Shown: positions 54,135 through 64,000, counted from the first letter of the stretch. The stretch is 64,000 nucleotides of DNA from Ectothiorhodosinus mongolicus (GCF_022406875.1 NZ_CP023018.1:1192784-1256783); one strand, 5' to 3'. Made by a program: numbers and translations. Notes: a model not told the origin generated them from the letters alone.

Positions 54135-55106
54135 ATGAGTTTATTGATTAACGGTGAGTTGCGGCCTGGATGGTTGGAAGAAGAGACTGAAGACGGCGAA
54201 TTTATCCGCCAGGATTCTCAGTTTCGATCCTGGATCACTGCCGATGGTGCAGCGGGTCCCACCGGTGACTCAGGCTTTACAGCCGAAGCCGGTCGTTATC
54301 ACTTATACGTTTGTTTGGCCTGCCCGTGGGCGCATCGAACTCTGATTTTTCGATGCCTCAAGGGCCTTGATGATTTGATTTCGGTATCTGTGGTCAATCC
54401 CTTCATGTTAGAGCAGGGGTGGAGTTTCCATGCCTATCCCGGCAGTACCGAAGATCACATCAATGGTTTCGGGTATTTGCATCAGGCTTACACATTAGCC
54501 CAGCCCGACTACACTGGGATCATTACGGTACCCGTGCTCTGGGACAAAAAGACGCAGACGATCGTCAATAACGAGTCCTCAGAAATTATTCGCATGTTCA
54601 ATAGTGCTTTTGATGATTTGACCGGCAATCAACAGGACTATTACCCGCTGGCTTTGCGTGAAGAGATCGATCGCATTAACGCGCGAATCTATGAGAGCGT
54701 GAATAATGGCGTCTATCGGTCAGGTTTTGCGACGACACAGGAGGCTTATGAGCGAGCATTTGATGCCTTGTTTGCTTCGCTGGATTGGTTAGAAGATTTG
54801 CTTGCGCAGCGGCGTTATCTTGCCGGAGATGTTGTGACAGAGTCGGACTGGCGGCTGTTTACCACGTTGGTGCGCTTTGATGCCGTGTATTTTGGGCACT
54901 TTAAATGCAATCAAAGGCGCATTGTTGATTACCCCAATCTGTGGGCTTACACGCGTGATTTATACCAGGTGCCGGGCATTGCTGAGACAGTGAATATGCA
55001 GCAGATCAAAACGCACTATTACGCGAGTCATGACAGTATAAATCCCACCGGGATTGTGCCTAAGGGTCCGCTGATCGATTTTTATGCGCCCCATGGTCGA
55101 GGCTAG
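54135..55106 (+). CDS. yqjG: Glutathionyl-hydroquinone reductase (YqjG/ECM4 family)
   Basis: 323 residues of the Xi-class glutathione transferase group. The catalytic Cys is in CLACPWAHRTLIFRCLKGL near residue 60; TVPVLWDKKTQTIVNNESSEI is the glutathione-binding strand, and FTTLVRFDAVYFGHFKCN and YPNLWAYTRDLYQ define the helical domain. The enzyme reduces glutathionyl-hydroquinones using glutathione. Its location after gshA fits a shared thiol role. Confidence 0.94.
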   Translation: MSLLINGELRPGWLEEETEDGEFIRQDSQFRSWITADGAAGPTGDSGFTAEAGRYHLYVCLACPWAHRTLIFRCLKGLDDLISVSVVNPFMLEQGWSFHAYPGSTEDHINGFGYLHQAYTLAQPDYTGIITVPVLWDKKTQTIVNNESSEIIRMFNSAFDDLTGNQQDYYPLALREEIDRINARIYESVNNGVYRSGFATTQEAYERAFDALFASLDWLEDLLAQRRYLAGDVVTESDWRLFTTLVRFDAVYFGHFKCNQRRIVDYPNLWAYTRDLYQVPGIAETVNMQQIKTHYYASHDSINPTGIVPKGPLIDFYAPHGRG

Positions 55107-55111
55107 GGTCA

Positions 55112-55519
55112 CTACGTCTGTTGATCCCGTGGCTGGAAGGTCAGGGACGCAGAGTTAATGCAATAGCGTAGCCCAGTAGGCCGCGGGCCATCAGGAAACA
55201 CATGGCCTAAGTGGGCATCGCAACGCGCACAACACACCTCGGTTCGGCGCATCCAGAGACTGTTGTCCTCATGCTCTGTGACTGCGTCGCTGGCGCATGC
55301 TTGCCAGTAACTGGGCCAGCCGCTGCCTGAGTCGTATTTATGCGCACTATCAAACAGCGGTGCGCCGCAGCACACGCAAGCATAAATGCCATCTGCTTTA
55401 TGATCATGATAGCGGCCGGTGAAGGCCGGCTCGGTGCCTGCCTCTCTGGTGATGCGGTAGGTCTCGGGCGAGAGCTGCTCGCGCCATTGTGACTCGCTGC
55501 GTTCTGTCTTCTCAGGCAT
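55112..55519 (-). CDS. msrB: MsrB, peptide-methionine (R)-S-oxide reductase
   Basis: 135 residues. Two CXXC zinc pairs are visible, CVCCG and CARCD; the catalytic Cys is in [13 protein letters not shown], and GSGWPSYW and [10 protein letters not shown] are family marks. It repairs methionine-R-sulfoxide in proteins with thioredoxin. It converges on yqjG with 5 bases between stops. The start [24 protein letters not shown] is normal. Confidence 0.96.
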   Translation of the reverse strand: MPEKTERSESQWREQLSPETYRITREAGTEPAFTGRYHDHKADGIYACVCCGAPLFDSAHKYDSGSGWPSYWQACASDAVTEHEDNSLWMRRTEVCCARCDAHLGHVFPDGPRPTGLRYCINSASLTFQPRDQQT

Positions 55520-55630
55520 GGAAAGTCCTCAAGATGCCAGTTAAGTACTGCTGGGGTATGATGTAAGTCGGTTCTTGTGAATGAATATCCGATCCAAACC
55601 GTCTGACGTCAAGTCGGGCAAGCAGAGGAA

Positions 55631-57799
55631 ATGAAGCGCACTCAGCGAAAAGCCAGTCGCGGTGAAGGTCTTTATATCGTGCTCGTCAGCGTTCACGGAC
55701 TGATACGCGGCAGTGATTTGGAATTGGGCAGGGATGCTGATACTGGCGGTCAGATCAAGTATGTGGTCGAGCTGGCAAGGGCTTTGGGAGCCCATCCCGA
55801 AGTGGGTCGCGTTGATTTGCTGACGCGGCGGATCGATGATCAGCGGGTTGACCCTGCTTATGCCCAGGCGGAGGAGACACTAGCAGAGGGTGTGCGGGTC
55901 ATTCGCCTCGATTGCGGTCCTAAGCGCTACCTGCGCAAGGAGCGCCTCTGGCCCCATTTGGATTGCTTTGCTGACAACGCCATCAAGCATATCCGCCATG
56001 TGGGTCTCAGGCCCGATGTGGTTCATGGCCATTATGCCGATGCCGGTTATGCCGCAGTGCGCATTGCCAACTTATTGGGCGCGCCACTGGTCCAAACCGG
56101 TCACTCACTGGGGCGTGTGAAACAACAAAGGCTGATGGAGAAAGGGGCTTCCGAACGGGATATTGAATCGCGTTACAACATGGCCCAGCGCATAGATGCT
56201 GAGGAGGAAACACTGCTCAATGCCTATAGAGTGATCGCCAGCACGCAGCAGGAAGTGGAATCACAGTATGCGCTCTATGACCACTACCGCCCAGAACGGA
56301 TGGAAGTGATTCCGCCCGGGACTGATCTTGAACGCTTTCATCCGCCGCCCAGCCGTTGGCGTCAGCCGCCCATTGCCGCCGAACTCAAGCGTTTTCTGCG
56401 CCATCCCCAGCGTCCGATAGTCATGGCTTTATCTCGCCCGGATGAGCGCAAGAATATTCCGACACTGGTGCGTGCCTTTGCTGAGCATGGCGGGCTGCGC
56501 GAGTTGGCCAACCTAGTGATCGTGGCTGGTAACCGCGATTCAGTGCGCAGCCTAGATCGTGGCGCCCGCAAAGTTCTGACTGAAGTTTTTATGCTCATCG
56601 ATGACTACGATCTGCATGGGCAGGTGGCTTACCCCAAACATCATGCAGCCGATGACGTGCCCGATTTGTATCGGCTGGTGACCCACACCCGGGGGGTGTT
56701 TGTGAACCCGGCACTCACGGAGCCCTTTGGCTTGACGCTGATTGAGGCGGGCGCCAGCGGTGCGCCGTTTGTGGCGACAGCTGATGGGGGGCCCAAGGAT
56801 ATTCTGCGCCATTGCCAAAATGGTGTCTTAGTTGACCCGTTGGACAGCAAGGCCATGAGTGAGGCGATCTATCAAATATTGGCCGATGATAAACGCTGGA
56901 AAGCGCTATCGACAGCAGGTCTTAAGGGTGTACGCAAACATTACTCTTGGCGCGGGCATGCTGATACTTATGTTCGCAAGATCAAGCCTCTAGGGGCGGA
57001 AGCCCGCCGTGTGCGACGTGGTCAGCGTAAGCTGTCCGGCAAGCTGGTTCGGGCCGACCGCGCCTTGATCACCGATATCGACAATACCTTATTGGGTGAT
57101 CGCCAGGGGCTGAAACGGTTGTTAAATGAGTTGCGTTCCCGAGGCAGCGGCATCGCTTTTGGCATTGCCACCGGCCGACGTCTTGATTCAGCGGTGCAGA
57201 TTCTCAAAGAGTGGGGTGTGCCCACGCCTGACCTGATGATAACCTCGGTGGGCGCAGAGATTCACTACGCTGCGGAGATGACCGAAGATCCGGGCTGGAT
57301 GACCCATATTAACTACCGATGGCGGCCCGAGGCTTTGCGTGAGGCTATCCTCGAGTTGCCCGGGATTGACTTGCAGCCCGAGGAGGATCAGCGCCGCCAC
57401 AAAATCAGTTTCTTCGTCGATCCCACCTATGCGCCAGGTTTGCGCGAGATAGAACGCTTGCTGCGCCAGCAAGATCTACAGGCGAATCTTATTTATTCCC
57501 ATGACCGCTTTTTAGATCTATTGCCGCTGCGCGCCTCTAAAGGCTTCGCAGTGCGCTATTTCGCTGACAAGTGGGGTATCGAGCTGGAACGGGTATTGGT
57601 GGCTGGGGACTCGGGTAATGACGAGGATATGCTCAGAGGGCGTACGCTGGGTGTGGTTGTCGGTAATCATGCCCCAGAGTTAGAGCGCTTGAGAGGCTAC
57701 AAGCGCGTCCATTTTGCCAAGGCCAACTATGCTGGGGGTATTGTTGAGGCGCTTGAGCACTACGATTTCTTTAATGAGTGTCGAGCACCCGATCAGTGA
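55631..57799 (+). CDS. Sucrose-phosphate synthase with C-terminal sucrose-phosphatase-like HAD domain
   Basis: 722 residues. N-terminal GT4 fold: SVHGLIRGSDLELGRDADTGGQIKYVVELARAL (the Gly-rich donor loop), VVHGHYADAGYA, GHSLGRVKQQR and VNPALTEPFGLTLIEAGASGAP (the UDP-glucose Glu motif). From about 470 a HAD domain starts, with LITDIDNTLLGD and VAGDSGNDEDML intact, so the phosphatase may be active. It would convert UDP-glucose and fructose-6-phosphate to sucrose, a compatible solute. No sucrose synthase or fructokinase is adjacent. The 3' end overlaps bolA by 7 bases. Confidence 0.92.
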   Translation: MKRTQRKASRGEGLYIVLVSVHGLIRGSDLELGRDADTGGQIKYVVELARALGAHPEVGRVDLLTRRIDDQRVDPAYAQAEETLAEGVRVIRLDCGPKRYLRKERLWPHLDCFADNAIKHIRHVGLRPDVVHGHYADAGYAAVRIANLLGAPLVQTGHSLGRVKQQRLMEKGASERDIESRYNMAQRIDAEEETLLNAYRVIASTQQEVESQYALYDHYRPERMEVIPPGTDLERFHPPPSRWRQPPIAAELKRFLRHPQRPIVMALSRPDERKNIPTLVRAFAEHGGLRELANLVIVAGNRDSVRSLDRGARKVLTEVFMLIDDYDLHGQVAYPKHHAADDVPDLYRLVTHTRGVFVNPALTEPFGLTLIEAGASGAPFVATADGGPKDILRHCQNGVLVDPLDSKAMSEAIYQILADDKRWKALSTAGLKGVRKHYSWRGHADTYVRKIKPLGAEARRVRRGQRKLSGKLVRADRALITDIDNTLLGDRQGLKRLLNELRSRGSGIAFGIATGRRLDSAVQILKEWGVPTPDLMITSVGAEIHYAAEMTEDPGWMTHINYRWRPEALREAILELPGIDLQPEEDQRRHKISFFVDPTYAPGLREIERLLRQQDLQANLIYSHDRFLDLLPLRASKGFAVRYFADKWGIELERVLVAGDSGNDEDMLRGRTLGVVVGNHAPELERLRGYKRVHFAKANYAGGIVEALEHYDFFNECRAPDQ

Positions 57800-58113
57800 T
57801 CTTTGGCTCCGCCACCGAGACAGGCGGGCGACTCTTTAATGCGCCCGCCTCGCTCAATCCACTCTTTGGGCGAGTAGGGATGCAGCGCGAGTGCATGCAC
57901 GGGACCCGCCAGCTCATCGGCCAATAGACCATTGATCTGTCGATGCCGATCTAAACGCTTCATGCCCTCGAAGATCTCACTGACTACCGTGATGCGAAAA
58001 TGCGATTCTGACCCCCGAGGCACATTGTGACTGTCGCTTTCATTCAGCACTTCTAGATGATCCAAAGTGAAGTGCTGCTCGAGCTTGCGAGTGATCTGAT
58101 CTGAGATGCTCAT
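57793..58113 (-). CDS. bolA: BolA family protein
   Basis: 106 residues from the ATG at 58113; the frame opens 18 bases earlier. The class II KH-like fold has SHFRITVVSEIFEGMKRLDRHRQINGLL and GPVHALALHPYSPKEW near the end. BolA works with monothiol glutaredoxins on Fe-S cluster sensing and with transcription in stress and stationary phase. The conserved His in SHFRI and Cys near the C-terminus are present. It is divergent from pepN with 42 bases between starts. Confidence 0.93.
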   Translation of the reverse strand: MSISDQITRKLEQHFTLDHLEVLNESDSHNVPRGSESHFRITVVSEIFEGMKRLDRHRQINGLLADELAGPVHALALHPYSPKEWIERGGRIKESPACLGGGAKDH

Positions 58114-58155
58114 ATTTGTTTGACCAATCAATACCTAAGTGGAATGCTTGCCATT

Positions 58156-60774
58156 ATGAAAGATCCCGCTCCAAAATCCACCCATTTAACCGATTACACT
58201 TCTCCGGCCTGGCGGGTGCCCAAAGTCTCATTGTGCTTTGAACTGGAGCCTGAGGAGACGCGCGTCACTGCGATGCTGTGTGTCGAACACGTGGATGGCC
58301 ATCCGCAGCGGGACTTGGTGCTGTTCGGCGAAGAATTGGTTTTGGAATCTTTGTCTCAGAACGGAGAGCCGCTTGATTCGCAATATTATGAATTAACCAA
58401 GGATGGCTTGGTGATTCGCGATCTAGACGAGAGCTGTGAGTTGGAGATCGTCACGCGTATTCATCCTAAGCGCAATACGGCGCTTTCCGGGCTGTATATA
58501 TCTGAGGGTCATTTTTGTACCCAATGCGAGGCCGAAGGCTTTCGCCGCATCACCTACTTTCCCGACCGGCCCGACGTATTGAGTGTTTATGATGTGCGTA
58601 TCGAAGCCGATGAGAAGCGCTATCCCGTTTTGCTCTCCAATGGCAATCCGGTCGCTCAGGGTGAGCTCGATAATGGCCGGCATTTTGCCCATTGGCACGA
58701 CCCATTTCCTAAACCCAGTTATCTGTTTGCTTTAGTCGCGGGTGATCTGGCCTGCCACAGCGATCAATTCGTCACTGCTTCAGGTCGCACTGTGGATTTG
58801 CGGCTCTATGTTCAGGCCCACAATTTGGATCAATGCAGCTTTGCCATGCAGGCGCTGAAAAAATCCATGCGCTGGGACGAACAGGCTTTTGGACGTGAAT
58901 ACGATCTGGATATTTTTATGATCGTCGCCGTGGACGACTTCAACATGGGCGCGATGGAAAATAAGGGCCTGAATATTTTCAATTCCAAATGTGTTTTAGC
59001 CAGCCCACAAACCGCCACAGATGATGATTTCATCATGATTGAGAGCATCATCGCCCATGAATATTTTCATAATTGGTCAGGCAATCGCGTCACCTGCCGG
59101 GATTGGTTCCAGCTCTCTTTGAAGGAGGGCTTAACCGTTTTTCGCGACCAAGAGTTTACCGCCGACCAAACCTTGCCTGGGGTAAAGCGCATCCAAGACG
59201 TACAGCGCCTGCGCAATCTGCAATTTCCCGAAGATGCCGGCCCTATGTCGCATCCCGTGCGCCCTCAGAGCTATCTGGAGATCAATAATTTCTACACCAT
59301 GACGATCTATGAAAAAGGCGCTGAGGTGGTGCGTATGCTGCAAACCTTGCTGGGGGCAAGCCTGTTTCGACGGGGGCTGGATTTGTACTTTGACCGTCAT
59401 GATGGCCAGGCCGTGACCACCGATGATTTTGTCAAAGCGCTCGAGGATGCCAGCGGCCGCGATCTAAGCCTCTTCCGGCGCTGGTACGATCAAGCAGGAA
59501 CGCCGGTATTGGAAATTCAAGAGGGCTTTGATGACAGCGCGTCGGAATACCATCTCAGCCTGCGTCAACACTGTCCATCCACGCCGGGGCAGGACGTAAA
59601 AATGCCCTTGCATATTCCCGTGTCTGTGGCGTTATTTGCTGCGAGCGGCGAGAAAATCCCTTGCGGCGCTGATGCGGCTATTGAGACAACACTCGAGCTC
59701 ACGGAGCAGCAACAGACCTTTGTGTTTAAGGATGTTCATGAGCCGCCAGTGCTCTCTCTCCTGCGTGGTTTTTCAGCACCCGTCATCGTCCGTGATCAGC
59801 ACCGCCCGGAGACTCTGGCTTTCTTAATGCAGCATGAAGATGATGCTTTTAGTCGCTGGGAGGCCGGGCAACGATTTGCCCTCAATATCCTGTTGGCTTG
59901 GGTGGCTGATTGCCAGAATGATCGACAGTTGTTGTTGGATCCGCGCTTTAGTCAGGCATTCGCGGCATTGCTCAAGGATGCTCAGAGTCATCCAGCGCTC
60001 GTGGCCGAGACCATGACCCTGCCCAGTGAGTCATACCTCGGGGATCAACTCAGCACTATCGATGTGGAGGCGGTGCATATGGCGCGCTGCACTCTAATGC
60101 AGCAACTGGGTCAGCAATGTTTTTCCACAATGGTCGAAATCTATGAAAAAACCCAAGGGATTGCTGGCTTTGATGCCCTAGCATTGGGGCAGCGGCGTCT
60201 CCACAATCTGTGTCTGACCTATTTATGTGCCAGCGGTGAGTCCGAAGCCCAAGATCGGGCGCTGCAGCATTATCATCACGCCCCCGACATGACCCACACG
60301 ATGGGCGCTTTGCGTGCCTTGATAGCCCAGCCTGGGGAGGTGATTCACCAGTGTTTGGGAGATTTTGAGCAGCGCTGGAAAGACCAGCCGCTGGTGCTGG
60401 ATAAGTGGTTTTCGCTGCAAGCAATGGCGCCCTGGCCCGACTCATTGGAGCGGGTGCAGGATTTAATGCGGCATCCAGGGTTTTCCCTGCGCAATCCCAA
60501 TCGAGTGCGCGCGGTACTGGGGAGTTTTACTATGGCCAATCCGCTGGGTTTTCACGCCATCGATGGCCAGGCCTATGCGTTCATGGCGGAGCTTATTCTC
60601 GAGCTTGATGCCATCAACCCCCAGATCGCCGCGCGTTTGGCAGGCTGTTTCTCCCGCTGGCGGCGGTTTGATGCCGTTCGTCAAAATGGCCAGCAGCAGG
60701 CATTGCAGCGTATTCTTGCGCAGCCATCTGTGTCTCGTGATCTTTATGAAATCGCATCGCGCAGCCTCGGCTAG
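58156..60774 (+). CDS. pepN: PepN, aminopeptidase N (M1 family)
   Basis: 872 residues from the ATG at 58156, matching E. coli PepN (870); an ATG at 58144 is possible. Catalytic core: GAMENKGLNIFN near residue 265, then zinc motif HEYFHNWSGNRVTCRDWFQLS followed by LKEG, giving HExxH-X18-E. The C-terminal half is the DUF3458-type helical bundle. It releases N-terminal residues from peptides in the cytoplasm. Confidence 0.96.
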   Translation: MKDPAPKSTHLTDYTSPAWRVPKVSLCFELEPEETRVTAMLCVEHVDGHPQRDLVLFGEELVLESLSQNGEPLDSQYYELTKDGLVIRDLDESCELEIVTRIHPKRNTALSGLYISEGHFCTQCEAEGFRRITYFPDRPDVLSVYDVRIEADEKRYPVLLSNGNPVAQGELDNGRHFAHWHDPFPKPSYLFALVAGDLACHSDQFVTASGRTVDLRLYVQAHNLDQCSFAMQALKKSMRWDEQAFGREYDLDIFMIVAVDDFNMGAMENKGLNIFNSKCVLASPQTATDDDFIMIESIIAHEYFHNWSGNRVTCRDWFQLSLKEGLTVFRDQEFTADQTLPGVKRIQDVQRLRNLQFPEDAGPMSHPVRPQSYLEINNFYTMTIYEKGAEVVRMLQTLLGASLFRRGLDLYFDRHDGQAVTTDDFVKALEDASGRDLSLFRRWYDQAGTPVLEIQEGFDDSASEYHLSLRQHCPSTPGQDVKMPLHIPVSVALFAASGEKIPCGADAAIETTLELTEQQQTFVFKDVHEPPVLSLLRGFSAPVIVRDQHRPETLAFLMQHEDDAFSRWEAGQRFALNILLAWVADCQNDRQLLLDPRFSQAFAALLKDAQSHPALVAETMTLPSESYLGDQLSTIDVEAVHMARCTLMQQLGQQCFSTMVEIYEKTQGIAGFDALALGQRRLHNLCLTYLCASGESEAQDRALQHYHHAPDMTHTMGALRALIAQPGEVIHQCLGDFEQRWKDQPLVLDKWFSLQAMAPWPDSLERVQDLMRHPGFSLRNPNRVRAVLGSFTMANPLGFHAIDGQAYAFMAELILELDAINPQIAARLAGCFSRWRRFDAVRQNGQQQALQRILAQPSVSRDLYEIASRSLG

Positions 60775-60806
60775 GCCGTTGTTTGCCGCTTGCAAGGAGT
60801 AAGCAT

Positions 60807-61232
60807 ATGAAAGCAAAAATTAATTGGTTGGGTGAATGCGCTTTTGCTGGCGAGGCGAGCAGCGGCCATACCGTTATCATGGATGGCCCACCGGATTTCG
60901 GTGGACAGAATCGAGGAGCGCGGCCCATGGAGCTCTTGCTCCTTGGCTTGGGTGGCTGCACCGCCTTTGATGTGGTGCAGATCCTGCGTAAATCACGCCA
61001 AGAGGTGACCGATTGCCAGCTTTCCATCGAGGCTGAGCGCGCCGAGACTGACCCCAAAGTGTTCACCCGAATCCATATTCATTATCGGGTGGTGGGGCGT
61101 AACCTCAATGAAAAACAAGTGGCACGAGCCGTTAGCCTATCGGCAGAAAAATACTGCTCTGCCTCGATTATGTTGGGCAAAACCGCAGAAATTAGCCACG
61201 AGTATTCACTGCATGAGGCAGAGGCTTCCTAG
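60807..61232 (+). CDS. OsmC family protein (YhfA-like)
   Basis: 141 residues from the ATG at 60807, with AAGGAG 9 bases before it. Two redox Cys are visible: [15 protein letters not shown] and [11 protein letters not shown], the peroxide-reducing pair of OsmC-like proteins. The layout and length match YhfA. It may be an organic peroxidase. It overlaps ugd (convergent) by 4 bases. Confidence 0.9.
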   Translation: MKAKINWLGECAFAGEASSGHTVIMDGPPDFGGQNRGARPMELLLLGLGGCTAFDVVQILRKSRQEVTDCQLSIEAERAETDPKVFTRIHIHYRVVGRNLNEKQVARAVSLSAEKYCSASIMLGKTAEISHEYSLHEAEAS

Positions 61233-62566
61233 CTTGTTGCGTTTTTCCCGCGGCCGATACCGTAATAGCTAAAGCCACTTTTATCGAGCATCTCAGGGTC
61301 ATAAAGATTGCGGCCATCGAAAATCACTGGCTGTTTTAGATGCTGACGCAGGGACTCAAAATCCGGGCTGCGAAAGACATTCCACTCCGTGACAATCGCC
61401 AGGGCGTCAGCGTCTTGCAGGGCGTGTTCGTGGGTTTCGCACAGTTCGAGTGCCGGATGATCGCCATAGATGCGACGGCACTCATCCATGGCTACCGGGT
61501 CATAGGCTCTCACTTTCGCTCCGGCCTGCCACAGCGCCTCCATCAGCTTGCGACTGGAGGCCTCACGCATGTCATCGGTGTTGGGTTTGAATGCCAGACC
61601 CCATAAAGCGACGGTTCTGCCCGAGAGCTGACCGTCGAAATGATGATGGATTTTGCTGAACAAAACGTCTTTTTGGCGCTCGTTAACGGCTTCGACGGCA
61701 CCCAATAGCTCGGCATTAAATCCCACTTGTCGAGCCGTACGCTCTAAGGCTTTTACATCCTTGGGAAAACAGGATCCGCCGTAGCCGCACCCCGGGTAGA
61801 TGAAATGATAACCAATGCGTGGGTCAGCGCCGATGCCGCGGCGTACCTCTTCAATGTCGGCATCCAAATGTTCTGCCAGATTGGCCAGTTCGTTCATAAA
61901 GCTAATCTTGGTCGCCAACATGGCATTGGCCGCATATTTGGTCAGCTCGGCGGAGCGGATATCCATGAGCATGACGCGGTCATGGTTGCGGTTGAAGGGG
62001 GCGTACAGAGCACGCATGAGCTCCCCGGTGCGAGGGTTGTCCGTACCCACCACCACCCGGTCGGGCTTCATAAAATCCTCGATGGCAGCGCCTTCTTTGA
62101 GGAATTCGGGGTTGGAGACAACGTCGAAATCTCCCTGGCTGGCGCGTTCGGTAAGACCATTTTGGACTGCGTCCCGCACCGCATCGGCGGTACCAACGGG
62201 CACCGTGCTTTTATTGACGATGATCCGGTAGTCAGTCATGTGTTCGGCTATCGATCGTGCGACCGTTAGCACATGACGCAGGTCGGCTGAGCCATCCTCA
62301 TCTGGCGGTGTGCCCACGGCAATAAATTGAAATAGGCCGTGATCAACGCCTTGTTTGGCATCGAGGCTGAAGGCTAAGCGGCCCGATTTCATATTCGCAT
62401 GAATGAGCTCGTCTAGCCCGGGTTCATGAATAGGGATTTCACCGCGATTGAGTGCATCAATCTTGTCAGCGTCAACGTCAACACACAGCACCTGATTGCC
62501 CACTTCAGCCAAGCAGGCACCGGTGACCAGGCCCACATAACCCGATCCGTAAATAGTAACCTTCAC
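61229..62566 (-). CDS. ugd: Ugd, UDP-glucose 6-dehydrogenase
   Basis: 445 residues, starting at a GTG at 62566 with GGGGAG well spaced before it; a TTG 15 bases upstream is the other choice. Rossmann [15 protein letters not shown], the [13 protein letters not shown] strand, [20 protein letters not shown] and the catalytic Cys in [14 protein letters not shown] are visible. It oxidises UDP-glucose to UDP-glucuronate for exopolysaccharide or lipid A modification. No polysaccharide cluster adjoins it here. Confidence 0.95.
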   Translation of the reverse strand: MKVTIYGSGYVGLVTGACLAEVGNQVLCVDVDADKIDALNRGEIPIHEPGLDELIHANMKSGRLAFSLDAKQGVDHGLFQFIAVGTPPDEDGSADLRHVLTVARSIAEHMTDYRIIVNKSTVPVGTADAVRDAVQNGLTERASQGDFDVVSNPEFLKEGAAIEDFMKPDRVVVGTDNPRTGELMRALYAPFNRNHDRVMLMDIRSAELTKYAANAMLATKISFMNELANLAEHLDADIEEVRRGIGADPRIGYHFIYPGCGYGGSCFPKDVKALERTARQVGFNAELLGAVEAVNERQKDVLFSKIHHHFDGQLSGRTVALWGLAFKPNTDDMREASSRKLMEALWQAGAKVRAYDPVAMDECRRIYGDHPALELCETHEHALQDADALAIVTEWNVFRSPDFESLRQHLKQPVIFDGRNLYDPEMLDKSGFSYYGIGRGKNATS

Positions 62567-62658
62567 CCCAGAACTCCCCAAGAAAAATTCAATGCCTTAT
62601 CAATTGTGCGAGATGCTAGCAGATTCCCAGTGACTCGGCATAAAAGCCTTAAAATCGG

Positions 62659-62688
62659 TTGACAGTGCCTTGTTCAATAAAGAATAAT
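62659..62688 (+). promoter_or_regulatory. Promoter of the tRNA-Tyr/Gly/Thr-tuf operon
   Basis: TTGACA (62659-62664, perfect) and AATAAT (62683-62688, 5 of 6), spacer 18, followed by GTGCGGC, a GC-rich discriminator like those of stringently controlled stable-RNA promoters. The start would be near 62695, 11 bases before the tRNA. Confidence 0.7.
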
Positions 62689-62705
62689 GTGCGGCTTTCG
62701 TTTTA

Positions 62706-62790
<85 letters not shown>

Positions 62791-62870
62791 TTTTGGCGTG
62801 TCCAGCTTGGGTTTGGGTAGGCGAGTAGCGTGTTGGAAAAGATGAGATTTTCAGGTCTTAGGGCAGTTAG

Positions 62871-62944
<74 letters not shown>

Positions 62945-62988
62945 AAAGACAAAAAGTGCAGTATCGGCAGCAGTATGCGCCAGGGTTT

Positions 62989-63064
<76 letters not shown>

Positions 63065-63121
63065 GTAAGTAGTTTGGTTTTTTTGACACATTTTAAAACA
63101 GCAATTGCGGAGTGCTAGAGC

Positions 63122-64000
63122 ATGTCCAAGGAAAAATTTGAGCGTACCAAGCCGCATGTGAATGTGGGGACGATTGGTCATGTTGACCATGGTAAGACGA
63201 CGTTGACGGCGGCGTTGACGGTGGTTCAGGCGAAGAAGTTTGGTGGTGAGTCACGAGCTTACGATCAGATTGACAATGCGCCTGAGGAGCGTGCTCGCGG
63301 CATTACGATTGCCACGGCGCATGTGGAGTATGAGTCTGACAATCGTCACTATGCGCATGTGGACTGTCCTGGACACGCTGACTATGTGAAGAACATGATC
63401 ACGGGTGCGGCGCAGATGGACGGAGCGATTTTGGTATGTTCGGCAGCTGATGGTCCGATGCCGCAGACGCGTGAGCACATTTTGTTGGCGCGTCAGGTGG
63501 GTGTTCCCTACATTGTGGTGTTCCTGAACAAGGCGGATATGGTTGATGATGCTGAGTTGATGGAGCTGGTGGAGATGGAAGTTCGTGATTTGCTCTCGAG
63601 CTATGATTTCCCGGGTGATGACACGCCGATTGTGGTGGGTTCTGCGCTGAAGGCCTTGGAAGGTGATACTTCTGACATTGGTGTTCCGGCGATTGAGAAG
63701 CTGATTGAGGCTTTGGACACTTGGATTCCTGAGCCTGAGCGTGCGATTGACGGTGCGTTTTTGATGCCTGTTGAAGATGTGTTTTCGATTTCTGGTCGCG
63801 GTACGGTGGTGACGGGTCGAGTGGAGCGCGGCATTGTCAAAGTGGGTGATGAGATTGAGATTGTGGGTATTAAGGACACGATCAAGACCACGGTGACGGG
63901 TGTTGAGATGTTCCGTAAGTTGCTGGACCAGGGTCAGGCGGGTGACAACGTGGGTGTATTGCTGCGTGGTACCAAGCGTGATGAGGTGGAGCGTGGTCAG
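63122..64000 (+). CDS. tuf: Elongation factor Tu (partial, N-terminal 293 residues)
   Basis: Starts at ATG 63122 with GGAG 9 bases upstream and runs off the window. GTPase motifs are clear: [15 protein letters not shown] (P-loop), [14 protein letters not shown] (switch I), VDCPGHADY (DxxG) and NKADMVDD (NKxD). Domain 2 begins with [20 protein letters not shown]-Tu delivers aminoacyl-tRNA to the ribosome. Its place after tRNA-Tyr/Gly/Thr is that of tufB. Codon choice is odd for such a highly expressed gene: many ACG, GCG, TTG and GTG, unlike groEL in the same window. Confidence 0.97.
   Translation, partial: MSKEKFERTKPHVNVGTIGHVDHGKTTLTAALTVVQAKKFGGESRAYDQIDNAPEERARGITIATAHVEYESDNRHYAHVDCPGHADYVKNMITGAAQMDGAILVCSAADGPMPQTREHILLARQVGVPYIVVFLNKADMVDDAELMELVEMEVRDLLSSYDFPGDDTPIVVGSALKALEGDTSDIGVPAIEKLIEALDTWIPEPERAIDGAFLMPVEDVFSISGRGTVVTGRVERGIVKVGDEIEIVGIKDTIKTTVTGVEMFRKLLDQGQAGDNVGVLLRGTKRDEVERGQ

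Overview
The window reads as a contiguous chromosomal stretch from a free-living gammaproteobacterium. The gene orders are classic for that class: rph/yicC divergent, aroQ-accB-accC-prmA-dusB-fis, fxsA-groES-groEL, mutY-yggX, birA-coaX, and tRNA-Tyr/Gly/Thr followed by tuf. Coding density is very high, with many ATGA/TGATG overlaps. No gap over 300 bases lacks a gene or gene remnant. I see no rRNA, CRISPR array, complete insertion sequence or prophage. Sucrose-phosphate synthase suggests a salt-stressed (marine or halophilic) life, but the genus cannot be fixed by reading alone.

Layout. 0-4 kb: a partial gene, YhcC-type radical SAM protein, UbiU/UbiV (oxygen-independent ubiquinone hydroxylation), HemW. 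4-6.6 kb: RdgB, RNase PH, YicC and a decapitated small heat-shock gene. 6.7-11.4 kb: molybdopterin genes moaE, moaD and moaC, then AsmA, MutY, YggX. 11.4-15.8 kb: a TroABCD-type Mn/Zn ABC importer operon ending in a Fur-family regulator, with a TGCAA-N5-TTGCA palindrome at its promoter; one permease carries a C-terminal winged-helix-like tail. 15.8-21.1 kb: tRNA-Phe, TcdA, an exported histidine phosphatase, HyuA/HyuB. 21.3-27 kb: sulfite-dehydrogenase-like molybdoenzyme plus cytochrome c, then moaB, moeA, pgeF, birA, coaX, and tRNA-Thr. 27-31.6 kb: the aroQ-to-fis operon on the minus strand.

31.7-36.3 kb holds an envelope set on the minus strand: a thioredoxin-fold protein, a TolC-like channel, a short HlyD-like adaptor with no inner-membrane pump, then DsbD. 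36.4-39 kb: fxsA and groESL under a clear sigma70-like promoter and a CIRCE operator, so an HrcA repressor is expected elsewhere. 39-49.3 kb: Rep, AmpD, a phosphatase, an inositol-phosphatase-family enzyme, Bpt, MetH and a GNAT-nitrilase fusion. 49.3-62.6 kb: SDR, two tandem Slp-like lipoproteins, TraB-family protein, GshA, glutathionyl-hydroquinone reductase, MsrB, sucrose-phosphate synthase/phosphatase, BolA, PepN, OsmC-like protein and UDP-glucose dehydrogenase. 62.7 kb to the end: tRNA-Tyr, tRNA-Gly, tRNA-Thr and the start of tuf.

Themes that link genes: molybdenum cofactor supply (moaC/D/E, moaB, moeA) for the sulfite-dehydrogenase-like enzyme; thiol and oxidative-damage control (MutY, YggX, DsbD, GshA, YqjG, MsrB, OsmC); and metal homeostasis. 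No single cassette here is plainly a new defence or mobile system. The best candidates for something undescribed are the pump-less adaptor/channel/thioredoxin/DsbD cluster, the permease-winged-helix fusion, and the truncated hsp20 scar behind yicC.
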